NCBI RefSeq assembly: GCF_014201095.1
Contig: NZ_JACHDN010000001.1
Span: 2,232,001-2,296,000, forward strand
Reading direction: 5' to 3'
DNA: 64,000 bases
DNA from: Cellulomonas hominis
GTDB taxonomy: Bacteria > Actinomycetota > Actinomycetes > Actinomycetales > Cellulomonadaceae
The notes under the pieces are model-generated. The model was not told where the DNA came from. It searched no databases and saw only the letters and a list, made by a program, of their open reading frames with translations. How positions within the stretch are numbered: position 1 is the stretch's first letter; each line of letters starts with the position of its first letter. This document shows positions 50,671-58,903 of the stretch, in pieces. Made by a program: the position numbers and the translations under genes.

Positions 50671-53301
50671 TCACGGCTCGACCGCGAACCGCCCCTGCGC
50701 CCCGCGCTCCGCGTCGCCCATGATGTGCGACACGAACGGGTACGTCCCCGCCTCCGGGAACGTCAGCTCGACGAACCCGCCCTCGGCCGGCTGCAGGGCC
50801 AGCGTCTGCGCCCCGCCCGTGCCGGTCGACCCGCCGTCCCGCAGCACCCAGTCGCCCTCCCGGTACAGGGTGTCGAACTGGCCGCCGACCACGTGGAACG
50901 ACGACGGCAGGTTCGGCCCGGCGTCCAGCACCCAGACGCGCACCCGCTCGCCGACCCGGGCGGCGAGCGGCCGGTCGCGGTACTGGAACGCGTAGCCGTT
51001 GAACGTCACGGCGTCCGGCTGCTGCGCGGTCAGCTTCGCCTCGTCCGCCGTGCCGCCCTGCGCGCCCAGGTAGAGCTCGGACTGGACGACGACGTACTCG
51101 CGGTCCACCTCCGGCAGCCCGGGCGGGTCGATGACGACGGCGCCGAACATCCCGTTCGCGATGTGCAGGCTCATCGGCATCGTCGAGCAGTGGTACATCC
51201 AGATGCCCGACCGCTCGGCCGTGAACGTGTAGGTCAGCGTCTCGCCGGGGGCGATGGTGCGCATGACGTCGTCCGGGGCGAGCGCGCCGGCGTGGAAGTC
51301 GATCGAGTGCCCGAGGGTGCCGTCGTTGACCAGCGTGATGACGAAGGTGTCGCCGACCCGGCCGTGCAGCACCGGCCCGGGCGCGGTGCCGCCGAACGTC
51401 CACGCCGTGCGGGTGATCCCCGGGGCGACCTCCTGCTCGGTCTCGGTGACCTCCAGGGTGACGTGGTGCGTGGTGCCGTCGCCGACCGGGGGCAGCGCGG
51501 CGTCCCGGGCCTCGAAGGCGTCGTCGGGCTCGGCCAGGGGGTCGAGGACGGGCGACGGGCCGGTGGCGTCGTCGGTCATGTGGTGCTCGTGCCCGCCGGT
51601 TGCCCCGTCGGTCGCGGCGGCGTCGTCCGGTGCCGCCTGCGCGGTCGTCCCGCCGGTGACGACGACGTCGAGCGTCATCCCCATCAGCCGGTGGCCCGCG
51701 ACGGAGCACCAGCCCTCGAGGTCCGCCCCCACGACGCCGACGTCCACGGTCGCGGTGGCGCCCGGCGCGAGCCGGCCGCTGGTCGCGCCGCCGTCCAGCA
51801 CCAGGTCGTGCACCGCGACGTCGGTGTTGGTGACCTCGATGACGAGCCGGTCGCCGGCGGGCACCTCGATGCGGTCGGGGACGAACCGCATGTCCTGCGC
51901 CTCGACCTCGACCGTCGTGGTGCGGCCGGTGGCGGCGGCCGCCGTCCCTGATCCCGCGACCGCGCCGGTCAGGCCCGCGGCGTCGGGGTCGGCGGCGACG
52001 CCGAGCGCGACGACGAGCAGCAGCGCTCCGACGCCGGCCGTCGCGGCGCCGTGCCGCCGGGCGCGGACCACGCCGGGGTGGTCGGAGCCGGGCGCGGGCT
52101 CCGGCGCGGCCGCGGGGTCGCGGCGGCTGACCCGCACGGCCCGCACGGCGAGCACGAGGAACCACACGGCCACGGCGAGCCCGAGCATCGACGTCACGAC
52201 GCGGACCACGCTGGGCGTCGCGGTGACGAACAGCAGCAGCGCCCCGTTGAGCAGCACGCAGCGCAGGATCCCGGCGCGGTCGAGCTCCGCGGCGGTGCGC
52301 TTCGCGACGGCGGGCCCGCCGCCGAGCACGACCGGCAGCAGCGCCGACAGCGCGCCGCCGAGCACCTGCGCGGCGAAGCCGACGACGAACGCGGGGACCA
52401 GACCGGTCAGCCGGGGGACGGCCGCGGCCCAGGAGCCCGCCGTCACCACGACGACGGCGAACGCCACCGTGGCCCCGGCCCACCACGCGACCGCGGCGGC
52501 GAGGCTCCACGCCCCGAACGTCCGCGGGGTGGCGACCCGGGCCTGGGCGACCAGCACGCGAGCCACGAGGGCGGTCCCGACCAGGGCGACGGCCGCGCCC
52601 ACGGCGACGAGCCACCGCAGGTCGAGCGCCGCGGCGAGGGCGATCAGCACCGGGCCCGCGGTGAGCGGCCCCAGCGACCGGCGGGCGTCCCGCTCGGCGG
52701 GGGCGTCGATCCGGGTGTGCAGGACGGTCGGCCACAGCACGGCCAGCGTCCCGGCGACGGTGACGGCCACCCAGCCGAGCAGCGTCAGCGCCACGTGCGC
52801 GACGTACCAGCGCGCGTACTCCTGCGGGCCGGGCTCCAGGCGGGCCATGACGACGCCGCACACCACGCCGGGCACCAGCAGCAGCGCGGCCACGACGTAG
52901 GACCGCGCGAGGTACGCGAACCGGGCGGGCAGGGCGCCCCGGCGCTGCCGGACGATGCCGACGGCCTGGGACATCGCGGCGCCCGCGACGGCCGCGCCGC
53001 CCGCGACGACCAGGGGCGTGCTCGGCATCGCGATGCCGCCGACCACCAGCAGCGTCCCGGCGGTGTGCACCGCGAGGCGCAGCGTCAGGGCGCGGGGCGG
53101 GGCGGGGCGGCGGATCAGGGTGTCCGCGAAGTGCTGGCTCCAGATGAGGATCGCGGTGCTCACGCCGCCGAGCAGCAGCAGGTGCACCATGAGCCAGCCC
53201 GACTCGGGGACGAACCGGTGCAGCGCGGCGACGACGGCCGCCGCGGCCAGCCACGCGAGCACGAGCAGGTTCGCGCGCAGGTGCCGGTCGGCGCGCCTCA
53301 C
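50671..53301 (-). CDS. nirK: membrane-fused copper nitrite reductase (NirK) with extra cupredoxin domain
   Basis: An 876-residue fusion. Residues 1-420 are a membrane domain with about eleven to twelve segments and conserved His residues, NnrS-like. Residues about 457-560 are a cupredoxin with a type 1 copper set (VHDL, Cys532 in GWCSVAGHRLMGM). Residues about 605-876 are NirK: His665 and His670 in HSIDFHAG with Asp668 between them (catalytic Asp98 in Alcaligenes NirK), His704-Cys705 in MYHCSTMPMSLH, His803 in SFHVVGG (counterpart of catalytic His255) and His859 near the end. Type 1 and type 2 copper ligands all appear present. It reduces nitrite to NO outside the membrane. The GTG overlaps the stop of the upstream gene (GTGA). 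Confidence 0.85.
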   Translation of the reverse strand: MRRADRHLRANLLVLAWLAAAAVVAALHRFVPESGWLMVHLLLLGGVSTAILIWSQHFADTLIRRPAPPRALTLRLAVHTAGTLLVVGGIAMPSTPLVVAGGAAVAGAAMSQAVGIVRQRRGALPARFAYLARSYVVAALLLVPGVVCGVVMARLEPGPQEYARWYVAHVALTLLGWVAVTVAGTLAVLWPTVLHTRIDAPAERDARRSLGPLTAGPVLIALAAALDLRWLVAVGAAVALVGTALVARVLVAQARVATPRTFGAWSLAAAVAWWAGATVAFAVVVVTAGSWAAAVPRLTGLVPAFVVGFAAQVLGGALSALLPVVLGGGPAVAKRTAAELDRAGILRCVLLNGALLLFVTATPSVVRVVTSMLGLAVAVWFLVLAVRAVRVSRRDPAAAPEPAPGSDHPGVVRARRHGAATAGVGALLLVVALGVAADPDAAGLTGAVAGSGTAAAATGRTTTVEVEAQDMRFVPDRIEVPAGDRLVIEVTNTDVAVHDLVLDGGATSGRLAPGATATVDVGVVGADLEGWCSVAGHRLMGMTLDVVVTGGTTAQAAPDDAAATDGATGGHEHHMTDDATGPSPVLDPLAEPDDAFEARDAALPPVGDGTTHHVTLEVTETEQEVAPGITRTAWTFGGTAPGPVLHGRVGDTFVITLVNDGTLGHSIDFHAGALAPDDVMRTIAPGETLTYTFTAERSGIWMYHCSTMPMSLHIANGMFGAVVIDPPGLPEVDREYVVVQSELYLGAQGGTADEAKLTAQQPDAVTFNGYAFQYRDRPLAARVGERVRVWVLDAGPNLPSSFHVVGGQFDTLYREGDWVLRDGGSTGTGGAQTLALQPAEGGFVELTFPEAGTYPFVSHIMGDAERGAQGRFAVEP

Positions 53302-54542
53302 CGCGCACCCCCGCCCAGGGTCATGACGGGCCCCGCCCCCGCAGGGTGGACGGTTCGAGCGGACTCGCCGGCGGCGTGTCGGTCCGAACCGTCCACTTCG
53401 TGGGGGGCATCGGGGGCCGCGGGGGCATCGGGGGTCGGCGGGGTGCGGGTGGTGCGGGGGCGGCGTGGGCCGGCGATCGCGGAGCCCGCGGCCAGCACGA
53501 CGAACAGCAGCAGCGCGACGATGTTCCCCACGCCCCCGACCTGCACGGCCAGGTCCACCCCGCGGGCGTCCCCGACGAGCACCCGCAGCAGCAGCGTCGC
53601 GTGCAGCAGCGCCAGCGGGACGTACATCACCGGGCGGTAGGGCAGGGGCCGGCGGATCACGGCCGGGAGGATGACCGGCGCGTGCGCCATGATCATCGAC
53701 AGCACGAAGCCGAGGAACACCGCGTGCAGCACGGCGTCGTAGCCGCGCCCGGACAGCACCGGCCCGGACACCAGCCACACCGCGCCGGCCACGGCCAGCC
53801 ACGCGTAGCCGCCGAGCATCGCGCACGCCATGAACCGCGGCAGCCCGGTGCCGCGCACGGTGCGCCGGGCGACGTCGTGCCGGGCGAGGACGGCCACCAG
53901 CGCGAGCAGCACGGCCCCGAGCGCGGTCCACCCGGCGTCGGGCCACAGCAGCGCGACCGTGCCCGCCGCGGCCCAGGCGAGGGCGAGCACCCCGACGGCG
54001 TCCTCGACGCGCGGGGACGGGTTCCCGACCCGGAGCAGCTCGAGACGCTCGCCCGCGACGGTGAGCACGAGGAACCCGGCCAGCGTCGGGATCAGGTGCG
54101 GGACCGGCACGCCGGCCAGCCAGAGCAGCGCCGACGCGAGGCCGAGCAGCGCGCCCATCGCCTGCACGGCCACCGCGACCGCCGGCTGCCGCCGCCACAC
54201 CACCCCGTACACGCCGAGCAGCACGGCGGTGCCGCCGACGAACGCCACCTGCCCGGCCCACAGGGGCAGCGGGCTGAGCAGCGCGAGACCGCCGAGGCCG
54301 AGCAGCGCGGGCGCCGCGAGCAGCGCCGGTCGCCGGACGGCCACCGCGCGCTCGAGCGCGACGAGCGTGCCGACGAAGCCGAGCACCATGAGCGGCCCGT
54401 GCACGTCGGACCAGCGGTCGCTCGCGACGGGGGCGCCGAGCCCGAGGCGCAGCAGGGCCGCGTCCAGACCGGCCAGCAGCGCGAGGCCGCCGGGGACCAG
54501 GAGGACGACGTGACGTGGGACAGGGGTCCCGGGGTTTTCCAC
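53298..54542 (-). CDS. NnrS-like polytopic membrane protein of the nitrite reductase operon
   Basis: A 414-residue protein with about twelve predicted membrane segments, ending in a disordered Pro/Arg tail. Motifs such as DVHGPLMVLGFVGTLVALER and HAVFLGFVLSMIMAHAPVIL resemble NnrS heme-copper membrane proteins linked to nitric oxide stress. The GTG 54542 lies six bases after TACCGT, so translation is probably leaderless. The last 30 codons contain a copy of the window's hairpin repeat (copy D) and yet the GTGA coupling to nirK is kept. Function by analogy: protection from or handling of NO. Confidence 0.72.
   Translation of the reverse strand: MENPGTPVPRHVVLLVPGGLALLAGLDAALLRLGLGAPVASDRWSDVHGPLMVLGFVGTLVALERAVAVRRPALLAAPALLGLGGLALLSPLPLWAGQVAFVGGTAVLLGVYGVVWRRQPAVAVAVQAMGALLGLASALLWLAGVPVPHLIPTLAGFLVLTVAGERLELLRVGNPSPRVEDAVGVLALAWAAAGTVALLWPDAGWTALGAVLLALVAVLARHDVARRTVRGTGLPRFMACAMLGGYAWLAVAGAVWLVSGPVLSGRGYDAVLHAVFLGFVLSMIMAHAPVILPAVIRRPLPYRPVMYVPLALLHATLLLRVLVGDARGVDLAVQVGGVGNIVALLLFVVLAAGSAIAGPRRPRTTRTPPTPDAPAAPDAPHEVDGSDRHAAGESARTVHPAGAGPVMTLGGGAR
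53346..53396. repeat. interspersed nested-hairpin repeat, copy D, inside a coding sequence
   Basis: Outer arms GTGGACGGTTCG (53346-53357) and CGAACCGTCCAC (53385-53396), perfect 12 bp; core ACTCGCCGGCGGCGTGT. It is read through in frame as VDGSDRHAAGESARTVH in the tail of the NnrS-like protein, about 45 bases before its stop, and between it and nirK in the message. Confidence 0.78.
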
Positions 54543-54644
54543 GGGCTAACGGTATTTAATCGGCAGGGTGCGGCGGCAGGGACCTCGGTCCCGGCCGCCC
54601 GCCGCCCAGCGCTCGACGACCCGCGACCCCGGGAGGAGGCCGGC

Positions 54645-55376
54645 ATGACCCCGAGCGACGTCCCGCCGCCCCCTGCCGCCCCGCGCCGCCCCGCGACCGC
54701 CCGCTCCGGCCCCGCCAGCAGCCGGCTCGACCTGCTGCACCTGCTCCGCGAGGACGGGACGGCGACGGTCGCGGCGCTCGCGGACCGCACCGGCCTGCAC
54801 GAGAACACCGTCCGCACCCACCTGGACCGCCTGGTCGAGGCCGGCGCGGCGCTGCGCGAGCCCGAGGTCCGCACGGTCCGCGGCCGGCCCCGCATGGTCT
54901 ACCGGGCCGTCGTGGACCCCGACGGCACCGCGGCCGACCCGGGGCCGGCGCGGCGGCTGGACGAGGCCGCGGCCCGGTCCGGCCTGACCCGGCTGCTGCT
55001 CGACGCGTACGGCGCGGCCGAGCCCGACGTCGCCGGGGCCGCCGTCGCCGCGGGGGAGCGGATGCTCGCGACCTTGCCGGGTGCGCCGGAGCCCGCCGCT
55101 GCCCCGCGCGGCCAGGACGCGCAGCGCCGGGCGCTCGACGGGCACCTCGACCGCCTCGGCTTCGATCCCGTGCCGGACGCCGACGGCGCGACGGTCCGGC
55201 TGTGGCGCTGCCCGTTCCTCGACCTCGCCCGCGCCCGCCCTGAGGTGGTGTGCGGCGTGCACCTGGGCCTCGCGCGCGCGGTGCTCGACCGGGTCGGCGG
55301 CCCCGTCCGCGCGGACCGGCTCGTGCCGTTCGCCGGCCCGCACCACTGCGACCTGCACCTGTCCGCGGCGACCTGA
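54645..55376 (+). CDS. winged-helix regulator with C-terminal cysteines (SufR-like, COG2345 type)
   Basis: A 243-residue regulator. The N-terminal winged helix has DGTATVAALADRTGLHENTV and RTHLDRLVEAGAALREPEVR (about 37-80). The C-terminal domain has Cys189 in WRCPFLDLAR, Cys203 and His206 in VVCGVHLGL, and Cys235 in HHCDLHL, a C-X13-C-X2-H-X28-C set that could hold an iron-sulfur cluster. It diverges from the nitrite-reductase operon and is followed by DUF2249, so sensing of NO or nitrite through the cluster is a reasonable inference. GGGAGGAGG precedes ATG 54645. Confidence 0.8.
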   Translation: MTPSDVPPPPAAPRRPATARSGPASSRLDLLHLLREDGTATVAALADRTGLHENTVRTHLDRLVEAGAALREPEVRTVRGRPRMVYRAVVDPDGTAADPGPARRLDEAAARSGLTRLLLDAYGAAEPDVAGAAVAAGERMLATLPGAPEPAAAPRGQDAQRRALDGHLDRLGFDPVPDADGATVRLWRCPFLDLARARPEVVCGVHLGLARAVLDRVGGPVRADRLVPFAGPHHCDLHLSAAT

Positions 55377-55431
55377 CCGCGGCGCCCGACCCCCGCGCCG
55401 TCCGGTGCGGGTCCCCCCGAAGGAGAACCCC

Positions 55432-55734
55432 ATGACCGAGCCCGTGCAGATCCTCCCGCAGGCCCCCGAGCCCGCCGGCCACACCTGCGGCTGCGGCGGC
55501 CACGACGACGCGGACCCGGTGCTGGACGTCCGCGCGATCCCGCACGCCATCCGGCACGCCACGGTGTTCGGCGCGTTCGAGGCCATCCCGGCCGGCGGCT
55601 CGCTGGTGATCGTGGCGCCGCACCTGCCGGCGCCCCTGCTGGCCCAGCTCGCCGACCGTGCCCCGATCGACACCGAGGTCCTGGTCGACGGCCCCGACGC
55701 CTGGCACGTCCGCATCACCCGCCGCGCGTCCTGA
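55432..55734 (+). CDS. DUF2249 protein (TusA-like fold)
   Basis: A 100-residue protein. A His/Cys-rich N-terminus (GHTCGCGGHDDADPVLDVRA) precedes the DUF2249 domain: LDVRAIPHAIRHATVFGAFE, LVIVAPHLPAPLLAQLADR and the final VLVDGPDAWHVRITRR. DUF2249 genes are frequent beside nitrite reductase, NnrS and hemerythrin genes; the CGCGGH stretch may bind metal. AAGGAGA precedes ATG 55432. It shares the direction of the regulator 55 bases upstream. Confidence 0.82.
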   Translation: MTEPVQILPQAPEPAGHTCGCGGHDDADPVLDVRAIPHAIRHATVFGAFEAIPAGGSLVIVAPHLPAPLLAQLADRAPIDTEVLVDGPDAWHVRITRRAS

Positions 55735-55774
55735 CGCGCCCGCCCCCTGCCCCCGACCCCCCGACCCTCCCGCC

Positions 55775-55829
55775 GAGTGGAAGGTTCGAGCGGACTCGCC
55801 GACGGCGTGTTCGTCCGAACCTTCCACTC
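55775..55829. repeat. interspersed nested-hairpin repeat, copy E
   Basis: 55 bp. Perfect 14-bp arms GAGTGGAAGGTTCG (55775-55788) and CGAACCTTCCACTC (55816-55829); core ACTCGCCGACGGCGTGT. Between the converging DUF2249 and GH2 genes. Confidence 0.8.
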
Positions 55830-55870
55830 CGCGGGGGTGGGGTGGGGTGGGGGGTGGGGATGGGGCCCGG

Positions 55871-57676
55871 TCAGCCGGCGAAGATGCGGCGGAGGGTGGC
55901 CGCCGGGAGCTTGGGCTTGCGGTCGGCCGTGCAGAGGCCGTTGGTCTCCAGGCCCGTGTCGGTGAGCTGGGTGTAGCAGTAGCCGCTCAGGGCCGTCGAC
56001 GCCCGGACCGCGCCCAGGAGGTCCGTGAGGCGGGCCTCGAGATCCTCCGGGGTGCGGGCCTCCGAGTAGCCCCAGGAGCCCTCGGGGGCGCCGGGGGCGA
56101 AGGACACCCCGCCGAATTCGGACAGCAGCACCGGGATCGTCCCCGGCTCCGGCGCCGGCCCGCCGACCCACATCCGCCGCCCGGCCGGCCCGACGCCGTC
56201 GAGCGTGCGGGCGACCGCCGCCGCGTCCCCGTACCGCTCGCGCAGCACCGCGCCGGTGTCGGCGTAGTCGTGCACGGTGAGCAGGTCGGACGCGGTGTGC
56301 TCCCAGCCGTCGTTCGAGATGACGGGCCGGGTGGGGTCGAGCGCCCGGGTCAGGTCGGTGAGCGCCCGGCTGTACGCCTGCTGCGCGGGGTCGTGCGCGA
56401 TGTGCTGCACGCCCCAGGACTCGTTGAACGGCACCCACGCGATGACGCTCGGGTGCGAGACGTCCCGGCGGACCACGTCGAGCCAGTCGCGGGTGAGCTG
56501 GGCGACCGCCTCGTCCGAGAACCGGTACGCCCCGGCGGTCTCGGACCACACGGCGAGGCCCAGCACGTCGCACCAGTACAGGTACCGCGGGTCCTCGACC
56601 TTCTGGTGGATCCGCACGGTGTTGAAGCCGAGGTCGAGCGCGAGCTGCACCTCGTCCCGGAGCGCCTCGGGGCTGGGCGGCGTGAGGTGCGAGTCCGGCC
56701 AGTAGCCCTGCTCCAGCACCGCGCGCACCGCGAACGGCCGGTCGTTGAGCAGCAGGGTGTCGCCCTCGACGGCCACGGAGCGCAGGCCGCAGTAGGAGTC
56801 CACCCGGTCGAGCGCGGCCCCGCCGGCGTCGACGAGGGTCACCTCGGCGTCCAGCAGCACGGGGGAGTCCGGCGACCACAGCAGCCGCTCGTAGGCCTGG
56901 CCGTTGTGCTGGGCCGGCAGCGGGACGACGACGTCGGCGACCGACCCGGTGACCGGCACCTCGGCCGCGCCGAGCTCCGCGCCGCCGTGCGTCAGCCGCA
57001 CCCGCACCCGCACGCCGGCCGGGGCCGCCGCCCGCAGCCGGACCTGCACCGCCATCCGGGCGCCGGGCACGTCGGCCCGCCAGGCGAGGGAGTCCACGGC
57101 GACGGCGGGCACCTGCTCCAGCCAGACGGTGCGCCAGATGCCCGAGGTGCGGTGGTACCAGATGGCGTGCTGCTCGGGCTGCCAGTCCTGCTTGCCGCGC
57201 GGCTGCTCGACGTCGGTGCGGTCGTCGGTCGCGCGGACCACCACGACGTGCCCGTCGGCGGGCAGGGCGGGGTCGAGCAGGTCGGTGACGTCCACCGCGA
57301 ACGGGGTCTGGCCGCCCTCGTGCCGCGCGGCGTGCTGGCCGTCCACCCACACGTCCGACTCGTGGTCGACCGCGCCGAGGTGCAGCAGCAGCCGGTCGCC
57401 GCCGAGGCCGTCCGGCAGCGTCAGCCCGCGCCGGTACCAGAGCGCCGCGTGGTCGCCGTGGTCGGCGACGCCCGAGGCCACCGACTCCGGCGGGAACGGG
57501 ACGAGGACCTCGCGGTCGAACCGCGCCGCGGCGTCCGGGGCGTGCCACCGCTCGCGCAGCCCGGCGTCGGCGTCGTCGAACGCGAACGCCCAGGTGCCGT
57601 CGAGCGACCACCAGCGGTCGGGGCGGACGAGCTGCGGTCGGGGGTGCGCCCCGCGGGGTGCTGACGTCGTCGTCAT
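55871..57676 (-). CDS. GH2-family glycosidase (beta-galactosidase/glucuronidase type)
   Basis: A 601-residue intracellular enzyme without a signal peptide. Sugar-binding jelly roll (about 20-190: WWSLDGTWAFAFDD, HLGAVDHESDVWVDG), immunoglobulin-like domain, then the TIM barrel with acid/base Glu419 in PFNESWG and nucleophile Glu520 in LLSEFGG. Shorter than E. coli LacZ (about 1020), similar to the compact GH2 type. GAAGGA precedes ATG 57676. A TTGCCACGTTGCAA operator lies 67 bases upstream, so it belongs to the regulon of the adjacent LacI protein. It likely cleaves a beta-linked sugar taken up by the importer at 58.9-62 kb. Confidence 0.85.
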   Translation of the reverse strand: MTTTSAPRGAHPRPQLVRPDRWWSLDGTWAFAFDDADAGLRERWHAPDAAARFDREVLVPFPPESVASGVADHGDHAALWYRRGLTLPDGLGGDRLLLHLGAVDHESDVWVDGQHAARHEGGQTPFAVDVTDLLDPALPADGHVVVVRATDDRTDVEQPRGKQDWQPEQHAIWYHRTSGIWRTVWLEQVPAVAVDSLAWRADVPGARMAVQVRLRAAAPAGVRVRVRLTHGGAELGAAEVPVTGSVADVVVPLPAQHNGQAYERLLWSPDSPVLLDAEVTLVDAGGAALDRVDSYCGLRSVAVEGDTLLLNDRPFAVRAVLEQGYWPDSHLTPPSPEALRDEVQLALDLGFNTVRIHQKVEDPRYLYWCDVLGLAVWSETAGAYRFSDEAVAQLTRDWLDVVRRDVSHPSVIAWVPFNESWGVQHIAHDPAQQAYSRALTDLTRALDPTRPVISNDGWEHTASDLLTVHDYADTGAVLRERYGDAAAVARTLDGVGPAGRRMWVGGPAPEPGTIPVLLSEFGGVSFAPGAPEGSWGYSEARTPEDLEARLTDLLGAVRASTALSGYCYTQLTDTGLETNGLCTADRKPKLPAATLRRIFAG

Positions 57677-57742
57677 GGCGGTCCTTCGTGTCGCGGTCGT
57701 TCGGTCGGTTCGCCCGGGGACGCGCCCGGGCCCGTCCCCATG

Positions 57743-57757
57743 TTGCCACGTTGCAAA
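57743..57757. promoter_or_regulatory. LacI-type operator O3 upstream of the GH2 gene
   Basis: TTGCCACGTTGCAAA, the same near-palindrome as O1 and O2 at 58810-58854. It lies between the end of the LacI gene and the GH2 start, so GH2 has its own regulated promoter. Confidence 0.75.
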
Positions 57758-57765
57758 GCCCGTCG

Positions 57766-58791
57766 TCACGCCGGGCCGGTCGACTCCCGGAGCACGAGCT
57801 CGTGCGGGACCGTCACGTCCTGCGCCGGCCCGACGCCGTCGGCCCGCCGCTCCACGCGCGCCACGAGGCGCCCGACGGCCACCCGCGCGATGGCGTCCCG
57901 GTCGGGCCGGACGCTGCTCAGCGAGGGCGTCGTGTACCGGACCTCCTCGACGTCGTCGAACCCCATGACCGCCACGTCCCCGGGCACCCGCACCCCGCGG
58001 GTCAGGCAGGCCCGGAGCGCCCCGATCGCCAGCATGTCGTTGAAGCAGAACACCGCGTCCGGCCGCAGGTCGCCGTCGAGCATCGCGGACATCGCGGCGA
58101 AGCCCGACGCCCGGTCGTAGGCCTCGACGTACCGCAGCAGGTGCGGGTGCGCGGGCAGCCCGGCCTCGGCCAGCGCGAGCATGAAGCCCTCGGCGCGCTG
58201 CCGCCCGGTGTGCGCCTCGGTCTGCAGGCCGATCGCCGCGATCCGCCGCCGCCCGGTCCCGATCAGGTGCTCCGCCGCCGCCCGCGCCGCGGCGACGTTG
58301 TCGATGTGCACGTGGTCGAACGCCGTGTCGACGGTCCGCTCGCCGAGCAGCACGACGGGCCGGGTCGCGTCGGCGTCGAGCAGGTCCCGGGCGGTCAGGG
58401 CCAGCGGGCTCAGCACGAGGCCGTCGAACATCGCGCCGCGCGGGCCCTGCAGCAGCAGCTCGCGCTCCCGGTCCGGGTCGCCGTCGGTCTGGTCGACCAC
58501 GACGGTGAAGCCGGCGCCGGTGGCCTCGCGCACCACGGCGCGGGCGAGCTCGGCGAAGTACGGCTGGTCGAGCGCGGGCACGACCAGGCCGAGGAGCCCG
58601 GTCCGGCCGGTCCGCAGCGAGCGGGCGGCGGCGTTGGCCCGGTAGCCGAGCGCGTCGATCACCGCCTGCACCTGCTCGCGCGTCCGCGGCGCGACGTGCT
58701 CGTACCCGTTCACCACGTTGGACACCGTCCGCGGCGACACGCCCGCGACCCGGGCCACCTCCTGCAGCGTCACCGCACCCCTGCGCGTCAT
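57766..58791 (-). CDS. LacI-family repressor of the GH2/GH1 module
   Basis: A 341-residue repressor. HTH and hinge: TLQEVARVAGVSPRTVSNVV (about 8-27), then LGYRANAAARSLRTG. The effector domain has LVVPALDQPYFAELARAVVR, RRRIAAIGLQ, AVFCFNDMLAIGALRACLTR and MGFDDVEEVRYTTPSLSSVR. ATG 58791 is chosen: TAGTCT (58804-58799, minus strand) lies seven bases upstream and no ribosome site exists, so it is probably leaderless. O1, over its own promoter, implies autorepression; O2 and O3 extend control to the importer and GH2. Confidence 0.9.
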   Translation of the reverse strand: MTRRGAVTLQEVARVAGVSPRTVSNVVNGYEHVAPRTREQVQAVIDALGYRANAAARSLRTGRTGLLGLVVPALDQPYFAELARAVVREATGAGFTVVVDQTDGDPDRERELLLQGPRGAMFDGLVLSPLALTARDLLDADATRPVVLLGERTVDTAFDHVHIDNVAAARAAAEHLIGTGRRRIAAIGLQTEAHTGRQRAEGFMLALAEAGLPAHPHLLRYVEAYDRASGFAAMSAMLDGDLRPDAVFCFNDMLAIGALRACLTRGVRVPGDVAVMGFDDVEEVRYTTPSLSSVRPDRDAIARVAVGRLVARVERRADGVGPAQDVTVPHELVLRESTGPA

Positions 58792-58809
58792 GCCGCGAAG
58801 ACTAGCCGG

Positions 58810-58854
58810 TTTGCCACGTGGCAAAGGTGCGCGCTAGGTTTTGCCACGTTGCAA
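58810..58854 (+). promoter_or_regulatory. importer promoter with two LacI operators (O1, O2)
   Basis: O1 TTTGCCACGTGGCAAA (58810-58825) is a perfect 16-bp palindrome; O2 TTGCCACGTTGCAA (58841-58854) differs at one base. Between them runs a promoter: -35 TTGCCA (58811-58816, inside O1), 18-bp spacer, -10 TAGGTT (58835-58840). O2 covers the transcription start, so the repressor would clamp both ends. Centres are about 30 bp apart, three helical turns. Confidence 0.8.
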
Positions 58855-58855
58855 T

Positions 58856-58878
58856 GCCGTGGCAAGCGGAGCCACGGC
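58856..58878 (+). promoter_or_regulatory. short leader hairpin
   Basis: Arms GCCGTGGC (58856-58863) and GCCACGGC (58871-58878), seven-base loop, in the 5' leader of the binding-protein mRNA, ending 13 bases before the GAGGAGG ribosome site. It may stabilise the message. Confidence 0.35.
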
Positions 58879-58903
58879 GGCTCGGGACCGCGAGGAGGCG
58901 GAC

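Noticed and set aside
58841..58903. Longer start for the sugar-binding protein at 58841
   Set aside because: That ATG lies in operator O2, gives a poor signal peptide and has no ribosome site; 58904 has GAGGAGG and a lipoprotein signal.
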